22,053 nucleotides of DNA from Ectocarpus siliculosus (lineage: Eukaryota; Sar; Phaeophyceae; Ectocarpales; Ectocarpaceae): positions 3,025 through 25,077 of the forward strand of contig FN648195.1 of NCBI GenBank assembly GCA_000310025.1. Direction: 5' to 3'. Below, in pieces: positions 1 to 10,700 of the stretch. The translations under genes and the position numbers were made by a program. Position 1 is the stretch's first letter, and the number at the start of each line of letters is the position of its first letter. The notes under the pieces are model-generated. The model was not told the origin of the DNA, searched no databases, and was given only the letters and a program-made list of their open reading frames with translations.

Positions 1-17
1 CCCCCCCCCCCCCCCCC
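1..17. repeat. poly-C run at window edge
   Basis: Seventeen consecutive C residues open the window. This could be a real homopolymer or the margin of an assembly gap. Nothing else can be read from it. Confidence 0.9.
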
Positions 18-99
18 TGTCTGTAGAAACCTTAGCCTTTTATTAGAAAAGTGTTCTCATTTATTTATCCCGCTATTTTACTAGATTACAAGACTGGCG

Positions 100-384
100 A
101 ATTTTCATTGGTCAGCCAGTTAGCGCGGTCGATGCTAAATATGAACATACACACATTTTGTGTTTCCAACGCAGTGAGACGTATTTTTATTGGTCAGCCA
201 ATTAGCGCGGTCGATGCTTTTAAAAAAGACACATACACACACGGCCTCCCCCATGACATCCCCTCACGGGGTCCCAGATCATGGCCTGTAGAACGTGCTT
301 CCTTTTTAGCCGCTGGGACTGGCCGTTTTTCATTGGTCAGCCGGTTAGCGCGGTCGATGCTAACAGTAAAGACACACATACACG
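100..384 (-). repeat. Three copies of a short (GT)n-tailed dispersed element
   Basis: A near-identical core, GTTAGCGCGGTCGATG on the plus strand, occurs at 119-134, 201-216 (first base A) and 344-359. Each core is preceded by TTGGTCAGCC and followed 12-20 nt later by an ACACAYA-rich tail. Read on the minus strand, the order is a GT-rich run, a short spacer, CATCGACCGCGCTAAC, then a GGCTGACCAATRAAAA-like block. A fourth copy in the opposite orientation lies at 19781-19850. The separate locations and the shared tail indicate a small dispersed element rather than a simple tandem repeat. Its class is not recognised. Confidence 0.8.
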
Positions 385-1047
385 AGCCTAGCTCCAAAAA
401 CAGGGGCCTCTACCTGTGGTAGTGACTTCGAGGCACAATGCACGTTGTGGATATTGCGGTGCCATAAAAATGAACGTCGTGGGATGAAGAATGTGTGGGA
501 CCTACTCACCCACCCAATCATGCTCCCGCCCGCTCAAGTTGCCGCCGTCTGAGGGGATGCTCGCGCGCGTGCGGGTTGCCCCTTACTGTAGGAACTTGAC
601 TCTAGGTTGTGTAGGGCATACCGCTGTTGTTTTGGGCCGGAGTGAGTGGTTGGTGGTCCGGATGCCGTTTGATTGGTGCGCACAGAAAGACGGCGTGCGT
701 TGTCATGATCGAGAAAGGGATCGGTCTTGAGAAATCAGTCTCCAGGACGTTCGTGGCTACTGTAGCAGACTTGATGGACGTGTCTGCCTCAGGGCTATCA
801 CCGGTTATTTTGGTTGTTTTCGAGCAGGTCTACCACAACAGATTTTGGTAGACACGTCTGTCTTCGATGTCAAATAAAGGTGTTGGTCGTGGTTCCGCAC
901 AGGGCTATTTGGCAGACCGATGGACATGTCTTGTTTCGAACGAACACCGCCGTTGTTTTTCGTTGTTTCGAACAGGAATCTTGGCAGCGGAGAAACTGCA
1001 CCGATCAACGTGGCTTACCTCAAGTCGGCAGTCGTTAGGTGAGACGA
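385..1047. other. No gene seen
   Basis: Short open frames exist on both strands, but none has a recognisable protein motif, a convincing splice context or codon bias. I see nothing supportable here. Confidence 0.6.
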
Positions 1048-1191
1048 GAAATGGGAGAATTCAGGATCCTGAGTCTGCTCGTTCGCAGGAGCTCTGTAGC
1101 GCAGCGGGTTGTTCCCACAGAAATGGGAGAATTGAGGATCCTGAGTCTACTCGTACGCAGGAGCTCTGTAGTGCAGCGGGTTTGTCCTTCA
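1048..1191. repeat. 72-bp tandem duplication (two copies)
   Basis: The stretch starting GAAATGGGAGAATT at 1048 recurs at 1120, a period of 72 bp, with a handful of substitutions. The two copies share GAGGATCCTGAGTC-like and GCAGGAGCTCTGTAG blocks. Because 72 is a multiple of three, several frames on both strands stay open across it, which explains the local open frames. No known protein repeat is evident. Confidence 0.9.
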
Positions 1192-1305
1192 CGTTCGGCA
1201 ATATCGTATCGAGGACCCGATCCTATGATGGGATGTGTAGGCGCATGACGCGAAATAACAAACGACAGATTGCACAAAGGCGTTCGCGTCGATTGGACCG
1301 GTACA

Positions 1306-1520
1306 GATGTTAGAAGGTAGGCGAGTGTAATGAGTTAAGCACCGGATTTTTTTTTTTTTTTTGTCTTCACTTCAAATCAGCGCTCACAGCACTAGTGCCG
1401 TTTACTCCAACCCGTGGTCACGCAGAAGAGCCCCTCTCTACCCTCTACCCTCTACCCTCCCATCCTGCTGATGTTAGAAGGTACTGTAATGAGTAAGCAC
1501 CGGAACTTTTTTTTTTTATG
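1306..1520 (+). repeat. Direct repeat pair flanking a CCCTCTA array
   Basis: A block starting GATGTTAGAAGGTA and running through AAGCACCGGA into a poly-T tract occurs at 1306 and again at 1470, with small indels. Between them, at 1431-1460, is a short 7-nt array (CCCTCTA, about three units; TAGAGGG on the other strand). No coding sequence is apparent. Confidence 0.8.
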
Positions 1521-2009
1521 TCAAGACCCCAAAAAATTGGCAACAAACGTCCCTGTCTGACGACTGACTCGGGAGAGCGAACGCATAGAACCTGTTGCGA
1601 CGGGTCCTCTGAGCTGACTGCCTTTTCGTACACCCAACCAAAGCGCCGTTCTCCCGTCTCGTTGGTAGTGAATGTCGACACTCGCACCACCTCTGCAAAA
1701 CCCATTGGACGCTTGGCAGCGCTACGGGATATAACCCCAACCGCCAACTGTGTTGCCCATCCTCGAGACCCATGCATCCCATGCGGCTGATGCTTGCTTG
1801 GTGGCGCACGCGTAGCCGGGATAGGTTACGATGGAGCAACAGACATATTGCTACCCCGAAGTCGGAGGTATCACGGCTTGACGTTTGGCGCTGTAGGACA
1901 ACGTACCCTCTAGCCCCCCCCAGTTCCTGTCTGCGTGCGCCCTCGTTCAACTATCCTCTCTTGCCGGCGGCTGCTGCTCTGGCCTTGCTTTTTTTCCCGT
2001 TTGTGTCAG
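1521..2009. other. No gene recognised; likely intron upstream of the GRIP-like exon
   Basis: Open frames on both strands show no known motif. The end of this stretch, just before 2010, is a strong pyrimidine tract followed by TGTCAG. This suggests the stretch is intronic for the gene continuing at 2010. Confidence 0.45.
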
Positions 2010-2136
2010 GTACATGTCTACCCGGGATGCTGGGGAGCAGCGCAGCCTTCTCCGAGTGATCTCGACCATCCTGCAATTCACGAAGCAGGAGGTGGCAGAC
2101 GTTGAGGCTCGTATCACGGAGCTAGAGAAGACCATG
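2010..2136 (+). CDS. GRIP-like exon (penultimate)
   Basis: The exon has one leading base and 42 codons, ending at ATG|GTGAGG in phase 0. The helical pattern EQRSLLRVISTILQF is followed by an acidic helix ending ARITELEKTM. The ATG at 2014 could be read as a start, but the preceding pyrimidine-rich acceptor and the domain context favour an internal exon. Confidence 0.55.
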
Positions 2137-2949
2137 GTGAGGTTGTGTGCATTTGGTTCGTTTCCTTTCTCGCTTTTGAGCCCCCTCTGCATTCCTGAAT
2201 CCCTATTCACACCTTGTACATAAAACCATACGTGGTAAATAGATGGTTTAGATCTTTTCGGCCCATATTCCACCACTGTTTTGACCTTGAATCAGGTGCT
2301 GTGAGCGTGAATGCTCCCTGGCAACGACGAATGTTGCCTGGCAACGACGAATGTTGCCACCTGCCCGCGCCATTGCCCGCCACTGCCAGGCTGTCTGAAG
2401 GAATGGCTTTTGTGATCCGAATGTTTCGACGCCGTGTACCCTGTTTGGACGATGGCGGCAAGTCTCATTCGTACCCGCGACACTGTTATCTTGAGCCCCT
2501 CCACCCTCCTGGAAAAACGATATGTTTGACACTTTTGACACATAGGAGGAGCTTTCACAACCCCCCCCCCCAGGTATCTCTTCTTAAACAATGGGCACAG
2601 GAAAACTTTTCGTTTTTTCCTGTACCTCCATGCGTGCCTGTTTGCCCTTGGATGGGTTTCGGTCGCGATCCGTCGCGATCCGTTTCTCGTCCGCCTGCGC
2701 TTCCAACAATTTGTTGGCTCTCGTGGCGGTGCTCTTGTTAACGTTCGTACCTTGTGCCGCTCACTCACTAGCCTATCCTTCTTCCTTCTTCAGGTCAGGC
2801 GCGCCGGCAGCATGGTGGGGGGAGCCGGGCGGCGCGTGGGCGGGGTCGTCGGCGGGGTTGTGGGTCTCGTGTGGGGAGGGGGGAGGGCTGCTCCCGCGGA
2901 TGGCGGCGACGGCGTAGACGTTACGGAGGACGGCGGCGAGGAGAGATAA
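2010..2949 (+). CDS. 3' end of a GRIP-domain (golgin-like) gene, two exons
   Basis: Two plus-strand exons, 2010-2136 and 2794-2949, join in phase and end in TAA at 2947-2949. The first reads YMSTRDAGEQ then RSLLRVISTILQFTKQEV. This matches the pattern of the C-terminal half of GRIP domains (an ER.LLPVI.TLLQFS.EE-type motif), which anchor golgins to the trans-Golgi through Arl1. The second exon codes a Gly/Val-rich hydrophobic stretch (GRRVGGVVGGVVGLVWGGG) and an acidic tail. Both acceptors are strong (TGTCAG after poly-T, CTTCTTCAG) and the donor is ATG|GTGAGG. The front half of the domain and the coiled coil expected in a golgin are not visible upstream and would lie outside the window. The exon structure is seen; the GRIP assignment is an inference from motif memory. 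Confidence 0.55.
2317..2356. repeat. 20-bp tandem repeat, two copies with internal palindrome
   Basis: CCTGGCAACGACGAATGTTG occurs twice in tandem (2317 and 2337). Each unit contains GGCAAC and GTTGCC arms able to pair as a 6-bp stem. It lies in the intron between the two GRIP-like gene exons. Confidence 0.85.
2794..2949 (+). CDS. Terminal exon of the GRIP-like gene
   Basis: The exon holds 51 codons and a TAA stop after the acceptor CTTCTTCAG|GTC. Its phase matches the upstream exon. A glycine/valine-rich hydrophobic stretch of about 19 residues is followed by DGGDGVDVTEDGGEER. GC content is much higher than in the flanks. Confidence 0.5.
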   Translation, partial: VRRAGSMVGGAGRRVGGVVGGVVGLVWGGGRAAPADGGDGVDVTEDGGEER

Positions 2950-3929
2950 GAAACGCGGCGGTGTCTGTCTCCGAAACGTTCGCGGCGTCTGTATCTCCGG
3001 AGATTCGTGTTCATCATCAATTCCCTCTTCAAATGAAAAGCTGTTTTCATCCCTCCACGGTGGAAATTGGTTGTTGTCCAACAGCACTGCGAAGTGGTAC
3101 AGATTGCCGTGGGCCACGGCTGCCCATGGCTGCTTACGAAGTGACCTACGTTCGTCGACGAGAGGCGAGAGCCGTAAGACTTGGTGTGGTGTGTCGGGAT
3201 GGTCACGCGCGGTCACCGCCAAGAGGCAACGGCCTGGCATTTCGCCGCAGCAGAAACCCAAATTTGATGATACAACGACCGCTGTCATCCTCACCTCTCT
3301 TATCATGTAGTAGCTGCACGGGCCAGTTTTTGCCGCACTGGGTGTTAATGGGGGGGGGAGCGGGACAGGGTTGCCCCAGTAGCAGCGTCTTGGTGGGACA
3401 TGCGCCCCGGTCTCGACGCGCTCTCCAGACGTGTTAAGTGTTTTGGGGTTCATGTGCGTGCATGTAGGGGGCGTTGAAACGGGATATTGTGTGCTGAACG
3501 GTTGTTTTCTGTTGTCGTTTGATGTGAGCTGTGATGGGATGATTTGCATCGTCAAACCCATGGGTTGGGGTGTATCGGCCGCTGGGATATAAAATGTGGC
3601 AAAAAAATGGGTGGGTGGTGAGTCGTCTGTATGTCGGTACGGACGGCGTTCTTTCCGCTTTATCGTATCTTGCGCGGCGTTTCCGCTGGGCAGTCGAACC
3701 AGGCGAGCGAACGTTGGAACATTTCCGTTTCTTGATGGAAGAGGAGAGAAGGAACACAAATAGGCAACCAACAGAGGGATAAGAAATGAGCATGCAAGGC
3801 CTTTGTCGGGTGCTCGCGACCTCATGGACTGCATGCAATCAAGGCGCATGTGCTATTGATCCATCTTGTCTCGGTTGTCGGGGCGACGTTGTTTGCGTTT
3901 TGGCTGCGATCCCCCAGCTGCACGTTTGA
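2950..3929. other. Probable 3' flank; no gene supported
   Basis: This holds the 3' flank of the GRIP-like gene. A long minus-strand open frame covers 2773-3849 but has no recognisable domain and overlaps the terminal coding exon antisense, so it is not called as a gene. Confidence 0.5.
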
Positions 3930-4484
3930 CGCATCTCCCATAACCCACAAGCAACCAACCCTCCGGAGCGGTTCAAGGCACCGCCAATGTTCCAGACGGA
4001 CCCCAGGCTTGACGTGCAGTCACGTTTGTCGCTGCGATACAAGGCCGAGGCATATCAGTCCTACCTGCTTGAGCCCTTTACTATGTACCACGCTACGCTA
4101 CGAGACTTCGCCACTGAGCATAGCCTTCTCTAAAAAATCTCAACTCAGAATATACATCGGGTTCAGGATATCGCGTGGTTTGTACATGGACCATCCTGCC
4201 TCACGGCTACGGCGCTAACAGCCCACGCATTCCAAGACATGGCAGTTTTGAATGAACGAAGGATGGCCACTTCGTGTATGATTCATGCGGCGCAAGCACC
4301 GGGGACACAGCGAGGAGCGACAGAGACTAGGACCCAAGCACTGGGTTATTTCGTGTTATCCAGCAACAGGCCGAGCGCGACGCCGACGAGAATACAGCAA
4401 GACTTCTTCCGCGACATGAACAATGTGGTGCAAGCTACACAGCTAGCTGCGTCCTGCAGCACAAGAGGCACTCTGCGCTATTAG
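3930..4484 (+). pseudogene. Unrecognised reading frame with one in-frame stop
   Basis: One frame is open from 3930 to 4130, closed by TAA at 4131-4133, then open again in the same frame to the TAG ending at 4484. The first half has protein-like composition, for example RLSLRYKAEAY and LRDFATEHSLL. The second half continues with helical, mixed-charge sequence such as TRIQQDFFRDMNNVVQ. I do not recognise a family. It may be a dead exon or a transposon remnant. It lies tail-to-tail with the minus-strand TPR gene, so part could instead be that gene's 3' untranslated region. Confidence 0.35.
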
Positions 4485-4633
4485 AAGCTTGCCCTGCCCT
4501 GTTTCGATCGCGTTCAACGAGCGACCCCTTTTTCACAGAGGAAGCGCCTTCGATCCGGTGCTTAACTCTGTCCGTTACACCGGCAACACCGAACGAATCA
4601 CTTTCTATTTCCTAGGGTATCAGGCTTCCTCGA

Positions 4634-4783
4634 CTAGTAATTAGAATCCTGTTCACGGACATGTTGTCGAACACGCTCTAGGCCGGTCTGAGTGTCGGTC
4701 GTGTACTGGTGATGCTTCCACATCCTTGTCCTTCGGATGGAGTACGCCGTCTCCAGAAGTGGAATCGCCTCGTTGTGTTTGCC
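4634..4783 (-). CDS. Terminal TPR exon with stop codon
   Basis: After acceptor CCCGCAG the exon reads GKHNEAIPLLETAYSIRRT, then a degenerate C-terminal half ending VRQHVREQDSNY and TAG: 49 codons. It keeps the GK..EA..L signature of the cassettes but replaces the LNNRA..L.Q half with a charged helix, as expected of a capping repeat. Confidence 0.8.
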   Translation of the reverse strand, partial: GKHNEAIPLLETAYSIRRTRMWKHHQYTTDTQTGLERVRQHVREQDSNY

Positions 4784-7700
4784 CTGCGGGACATTCGAGA
4801 TGTTTGCTAGGACGAAAAAAATAATCACGTACAGCGCCCGACTTAACTAAGAAGTTGGCAGTTGAGAAATTGAGCCTCAACAAACTCCAAATCCAACAAC
4901 TTGAGCCTCATTTGTGTAAGAACCCCTACACTAAATCCTACATTGCGATCATTCGCAGCATAACCCTAGGAGCCAAATACAGTACAGTACTGCAAGCACC
5001 GCAGCCTCGACAAAACTGGAGGTCCCTTTTAGTGCGGGCGCTTTCTGTACGCGACAGCATATGTCAACGAGGCTAAACAGCGGCTAGTTCCCCCATCAGA
5101 CAAAATGCAAAACACGTTGGAAGACGTGATCGAGCCAGATTGCACAATAAACCTCATCCACACATGCGAAACTCAGCTTAAGACGGATTATTGTCACAAA
5201 ATGCGTTGACGCCATACGAGTACATTGGGAACCAAAAACTTTCTTCTGCAAGAATCCCACGGCTCTTACCTGGCTCTCTAACACCCGCGCCCAGTTGTGT
5301 AAGCTTGTGGCGACCTCAGGGTGGTCAGGACCACAAACCTTCTCAAATACAGCAAGCGAGCCCTTGAACAGCGGCTCCGCCTCGTTATACATCCCCTGTA
5401 GAACGTGACGACAATTTGTGCAAGAAAAAAGTGGGGGGGCATACATGCGTACACGCACGGGAAACAATGCTTGCTCAACAACGTCTTTGCTCCATGTGGT
5501 TGTTGAACATCCACAGGGTACAGATTAAGAAAAATTCCATGAAGGAAAAACAGCTCAAATGTTTGCGAAAACTAGAAAAAAGAGCTACAGTACAGTACGG
5601 GCCCGCAGATAAAGAAAAATTCTGTTAAGAAAAAAAGGCTCAACTTTTTACGAAAAATAAGAAACCAGGGCTAAGAAACACAGCTCAATCTCGGCCACAA
5701 CATAAGAAACGTCCCAACAAGAAACATGATGGTGCGATACCCTCACGACATAAGAAACAACGGGTAGCTGGGCGAGCGTGTCCAATAAGAAACGCCCCAC
5801 AGCTGCTCCTTCCGTGCCCCCACCCCCCTACCTAGCTGTGAACAGTGCACTTTTTTTTTTTTTGTGGGGAGGGAGGATGGTTACATATTTTCAGTTCCGT
5901 CTCTTCGAGAAGACCGGCCCGGCGATGACGGCCGACGGCTCTGGGGATGACCGCATCAACCTCGAAGGCCTTTCCGGGCCGTACACCTTCATGGACCTTC
6001 ATGGACGTGTAGAATGACGACAGCTCTGGTGAGGTGGACGAGGAAGGCGACAGCAGCCCTTCCGCAATGGACAAAAGGCGACGGTAACTTGGACAACCAA
6101 TCGTTGGACGGGTCTTCCAGCGGTGACGAGAGCGACCGAATCACCAACGGGCAACGGCAGTGAGGATCCCCTCGCCCAGATTGACGATGACGACGATTTG
6201 TCGTCTGAGGAGGAGATGCTCAGGATGGGTGTCCCGAACGGGTTTCGTCTCCAGGCGTCTCGACCACCGGCCCTTGATCAGTCCTGAGTGAAGCGAGGGG
6301 TGCTCGTAAAACTTGGTTTGGGTTGGTTCGGGGGACTCATCACTTGTAGAGCATCTCGAAGTTCTCCTCACACCTACGACTACTGCGTCACGCTGCACTC
6401 GGATGGAGGCGTCAAGTTGCCGTTGGAGTTCTATAGCAAGGATGAAGCTGCAGCCATTGGGGTGTGGGTGTTTCTAGAGGTGGACCAGGAAGAGGGAGTC
6501 AAGAAGTCCCGGAGGGGGACAACCCTCAATGTTCGCCACACCGAGCTTTCTGGATAATGCTCCATAAATGTTCGGTGTGTTGTGGTATCCTTAGCCAGAA
6601 ACAAGAAAATAAAAAATAAAAAATAAGAAAATGAGGAGGATGCGACCGTCCAAAGGAATAAGAAATGCCTTTTAAGAAAATGGACGACTTCGGCTTGTCC
6701 TTCGACCCCAAACAAGGGATTGAGCCTCAACCCGATTTTGACGTTTCTTATCTCCGGGCACGTGCTGTAGAAACACAGCTCTCTCGGCCACAACGTAATA
6801 AACGTTCCAATAAGAACCATGATCGTGCGATACCCCCAAGGCATAAGTAAGGGGTCGCGTCCTACTTTTCGATTTGCTTTCACCCCCTAATGTAGCTGTA
6901 GTGCAATGTCCCAGGGGGGAAGAATTAATCTTTCGCGGCGCCCCCCCGGCGCCAAAACAAAAAAAGCCGCCGCGGGCCACCACATAGGTATATTGATAGC
7001 ACTCACCTTCCGCCTCCCCTCTTGAGGGCTTGAACAAGTTGTTTTTTTGTCCTCAGAATTCAGAATGAGTCTTGTTGTGGTATTCAAAAGCAAGAAATAA
7101 GAAAATCGACAGTAAGAAAACCAGCAGGACAAGACAGCTCCAAACACTGAGAAACCCGTTGAAAGAAAATGGATGACCCCGGCAGCCGTTCGACCCAAAA
7201 TAAGGAATTGAGGCTCGACTCGATTTTTACGTTTGTTGTCCCCGGGTCCGTTCTGTACCACAGGAACATTCCTGGAAAATTCTGATGACTCTCACCTGCC
7301 GGTACAACAACCCCGCCTGGTTGTTTAGGTCCACAGCCACTCGTGGGTGTTGTGGGCCAAGGGCTGCCTCATTGATGGCGGCCGCTCGTACATATAGAGA
7401 GTCTACTTCCTTATACTTGCCCTGGAATGTAGCGTTAGGTTGCAGAAGACAGGATGTGGTCGAGGTAAGAAATCCGGAGGACAAATACATGCTCAACAAA
7501 GGCCGGGTGTCAGCGTCGTAGCCAAAATGTAGATGCTCAGGCGCCAGAGTCTTGCGCTCCACCGCCTGACAGAGCAGCTCGGCCTCTGCGTAACTTGCCT
7601 TGGAATGTAAGGGAAAGACGGGCGTGGGTCGTAATGATGTTAACACACGTAAATTGCACTACTGTGGAGCAATACATGCTCAACAACCCCGCCCCGTTTG

Positions 7701-10700
7701 AGGAACGTGATTGTTGTACCTTTTTGCTGCTGCCGCCTTAAGCCTGTGATATGAAGTGAAAACGTTCGGTGCGCTGGCGAGGGCTGGTGTACGCGGAGGC
7801 AGAGCAGAGAACCTTGTCGTGGTAGCTTTGCTAGGCCAAGAGAATTCAGCTGCGGCGAAGAAGAGAAGAAAAAAAGTCTCCAACAAGAAGTCAAAATGAT
7901 GGACAGACGTTTAGAAAGCAATGCTTGTGTCGCTTCGTTTGAAATCCCTACGACAAAAGTTGAGGTTTCGGTCGCGCTAAGGCACCGCTGCGGTCTCGTG
8001 CGCGTAGCTTCCGTGAGCTCAGGGTGCTGGCTGCCAGACTAATAGAAAAACGTTTTCAAGAGTCGATTATGTAAATGCATAGGCTATTTTGTTTTGGGAG
8101 GCAGGATTGGAATGACAGCCCGTAGAGTGGGACGGTCTCAGTATACTCGTCATGGTATGAGGTGAACAACGCACGCGGCAGAGAGTCTGATCAGTCTACA
8201 GCAGCCAAATTGAGTTCTAGAACAACAAGCAGAAATATTTGCCCTCCACAAGCACCTGCGGTAGAAGCAACGCGTGCTCCTCACCTGGCGTTGCAACAGC
8301 TCCGCCCTGTTGTTGAGCACCGAAGCCACATCAGGGTGATCCGGACCTAACACCTTCTCCCGTATGGCCTGTGACCGCTTGTAGAGTCTCTCCGACTCAG
8401 CGTGGTTGCCCTGTGCAATACGAAGTGGATTCTCGGTCACCCAGCGGTAAAACGTTCTAGCTGTTGTGTTCTGACTCCACACCGTGGGTATTGGATTGGA
8501 TGATGCCTCCTGTGCCAGACGACGTGGTCCCGCCCGTCCTTCGTTTCCTCCATTGTTTCCTCCATTGACTTCTCTGTCGTGACCACTTCGGCGAGACGAG
8601 AATTCACCCAAACTTCCTCCGTCCATCCCGGCACCTACTTACGGTCCCGCGCATGCCGTCAATTCTTGTCTAAACTTGGGGGACAAGGGCAGATCACTAG
8701 CGTCGGCGTATCTCTGAACCCCACGAAATGTCCAGGGAAAAACATACAGGCTCTCACCTTGGCTCGCAACAACCCCGCCCGGTTGTTATACGCTGTGGCA
8801 ACGGTTGGGTGCTCAAGACCTAACGCTTTCTCCCAAATCTTGGTGGTCAGCTCATGCAGTGGCTCAGCTTTCCGCGTACTTGCCCTGTGAAAAGAGGGGT
8901 GATGATGTACGTGGCAGCCAACAGTTCCAGAACGTTTCGCCGCGCAATTCGCGCCCTAAAACGTCTTCTGACTCATTTCTTCAACTCGCACGTGCGACCC
9001 CAACAACTCCGCCCGGTTGCTGAGGACTACAACATCCACTGGCACCCCCGAAGAAAATTCCTGGAAAAAAATTAACGGCTCTCACCTGCTTCTTCAACAA
9101 CCCCGCCCGGTTGTTGAGCCATGCGGCAAGATCTGGGTGGTCAGGGCCCAACGTTTTCTCTCCAATATCAATAGCTCGAAGGTACAGAGAGTCCGCCTCC
9201 GCATACTTGCCCTGGAAGTGGAAATGAAGGCATCGTGCGAACGTGGTCAAGGCGAGTAGAGCTCACTTCGGATGAACTAATGCTCAACAACCAGCACCCC
9301 CAAAGCTCGGACGTTCAACGCGCCTGTCTCCTCGTACTTACCCTGGAAACTTGGGGGCGGCAACGCGATGGGAATGAGATCAAGGGTAGATCGAACTGCG
9401 GAGGAGCAAATTGTCGACAAGCACGCCCGGTTGTTGGGCGTCGTGGCCACATCCGGCTTCTGCGGCGAACCCAGCACCTTCTCTGAGACTGCTCGTACAG
9501 TGGCCCTCGGCCTCAGGTACTTGCCATGCCACGCTGCCGCAGACGGCGTCGCAAAGTGGTGCCACATACATGCATACATAGTGTAGTCAGAGTGGCCCAG
9601 AACGTTCCCTCCCATGCCCTGTGACCACTCACAGAATGGCTCTTGTCTGCGTTTGGTTGTGCCTTGAGATGTGGTGAACAACAACAACGAGTCGGACTTT
9701 TAGTCAGGATGAGATCTAGAAGAAATTGCGGGGAGAACGGTTCCTTCTAGAATATTCTACATAATACGAGCATCGTGTTGCCTCTCACCTGGATCGTCAA
9801 CGACCCCGCCCGGTTGTTGAGCACTGTCGCAACCACAACATGATCCGGACCGAACACCCTCTCTCGAATGGCCTGTGACCGCCTATAGAGTGGCTCGGCC
9901 TCGGCATATTTGCCCTGTGACACAAGGAGTGGGATGGGGTAAGTGAGTGGACAAAACATCGAAAATAAGATGCCAACAAACGCACGCCCCGTAAAAATTC
10001 CTGAAAATTTCATTGGACTCTCTCACCTGTGCCGCGAAAAATCCCGCCCAGTTGTTGAGTGTTACGGCCACATGCGGGTGCCCAGGACCCAAGGCCTTCC
10101 TTAATATCGCGTGGGATTGCTCATACAGTGGTTCGGCCTCAATGTGTTTGCCCTGGCATACAGTTGTAGAAAACGTGGCAAAAGTTGTACTTCCTCTGTA
10201 TCATAAGTCCGTGCCGTTATGGGCGCTCAGTCGTTGGGGTACTTAAACGTTGACATTTAGCCTTTGACCGGGTGCGTTAGAAAGGCAAAGAGCATACGAA
10301 GATGACTAAAAAAAAAAAAAATCGAAGACCGTGTTACACACTAAAATTAGGTCAAAATATGCCCATTTTGGCCGTATTTCGGTATAAATTATTGAGAACT
10401 ATTTTGAGAATTTTACGACTTCGCAGTAGAACACACCGGGGTCAGAAAGCGATAGAGGGAAGGGACGTTGGAGAGGGTGGTAAAATACGATAAGGAGGCT
10501 TTTGAGAAGGCTTACGCCTGGATGGCATCGAGTCCCAGCGACAGAGAGGACGACTAATCGAGTTTTTCCCTTTCTTTTCCCCCGACAGCAACAGACACTT
10601 TTTTTACCCCGCAAGTGTCTTGGTTTTAGTGTGGGAAATCCAAGTGTCTTGGTTTTAATGTGGAACCGAAATTGTCTTGTTTTTTGTGTGGGGTCACGAT

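Noticed and set aside
194-397. Minus-strand frame with the motif SIDRANRLTNEK
   Set aside because: It is a translation of the dispersed element, and the same motif appears wherever a copy lies. Copies are not in a common gene context.
1516-1950. 144-codon minus-strand frame
   Set aside because: No motif was recognised. The opposite strand is also open over much of it, and no splice or start context stands out.
2773-3849. 358-codon open frame on the minus strand
   Set aside because: It has no recognisable domain and a low-information, Pro/Arg/Thr-rich mix. It runs antisense over the GRIP-like terminal exon, whose GC-rich sequence removes stops on the opposite strand. It was not called, though transcription evidence could revive it.
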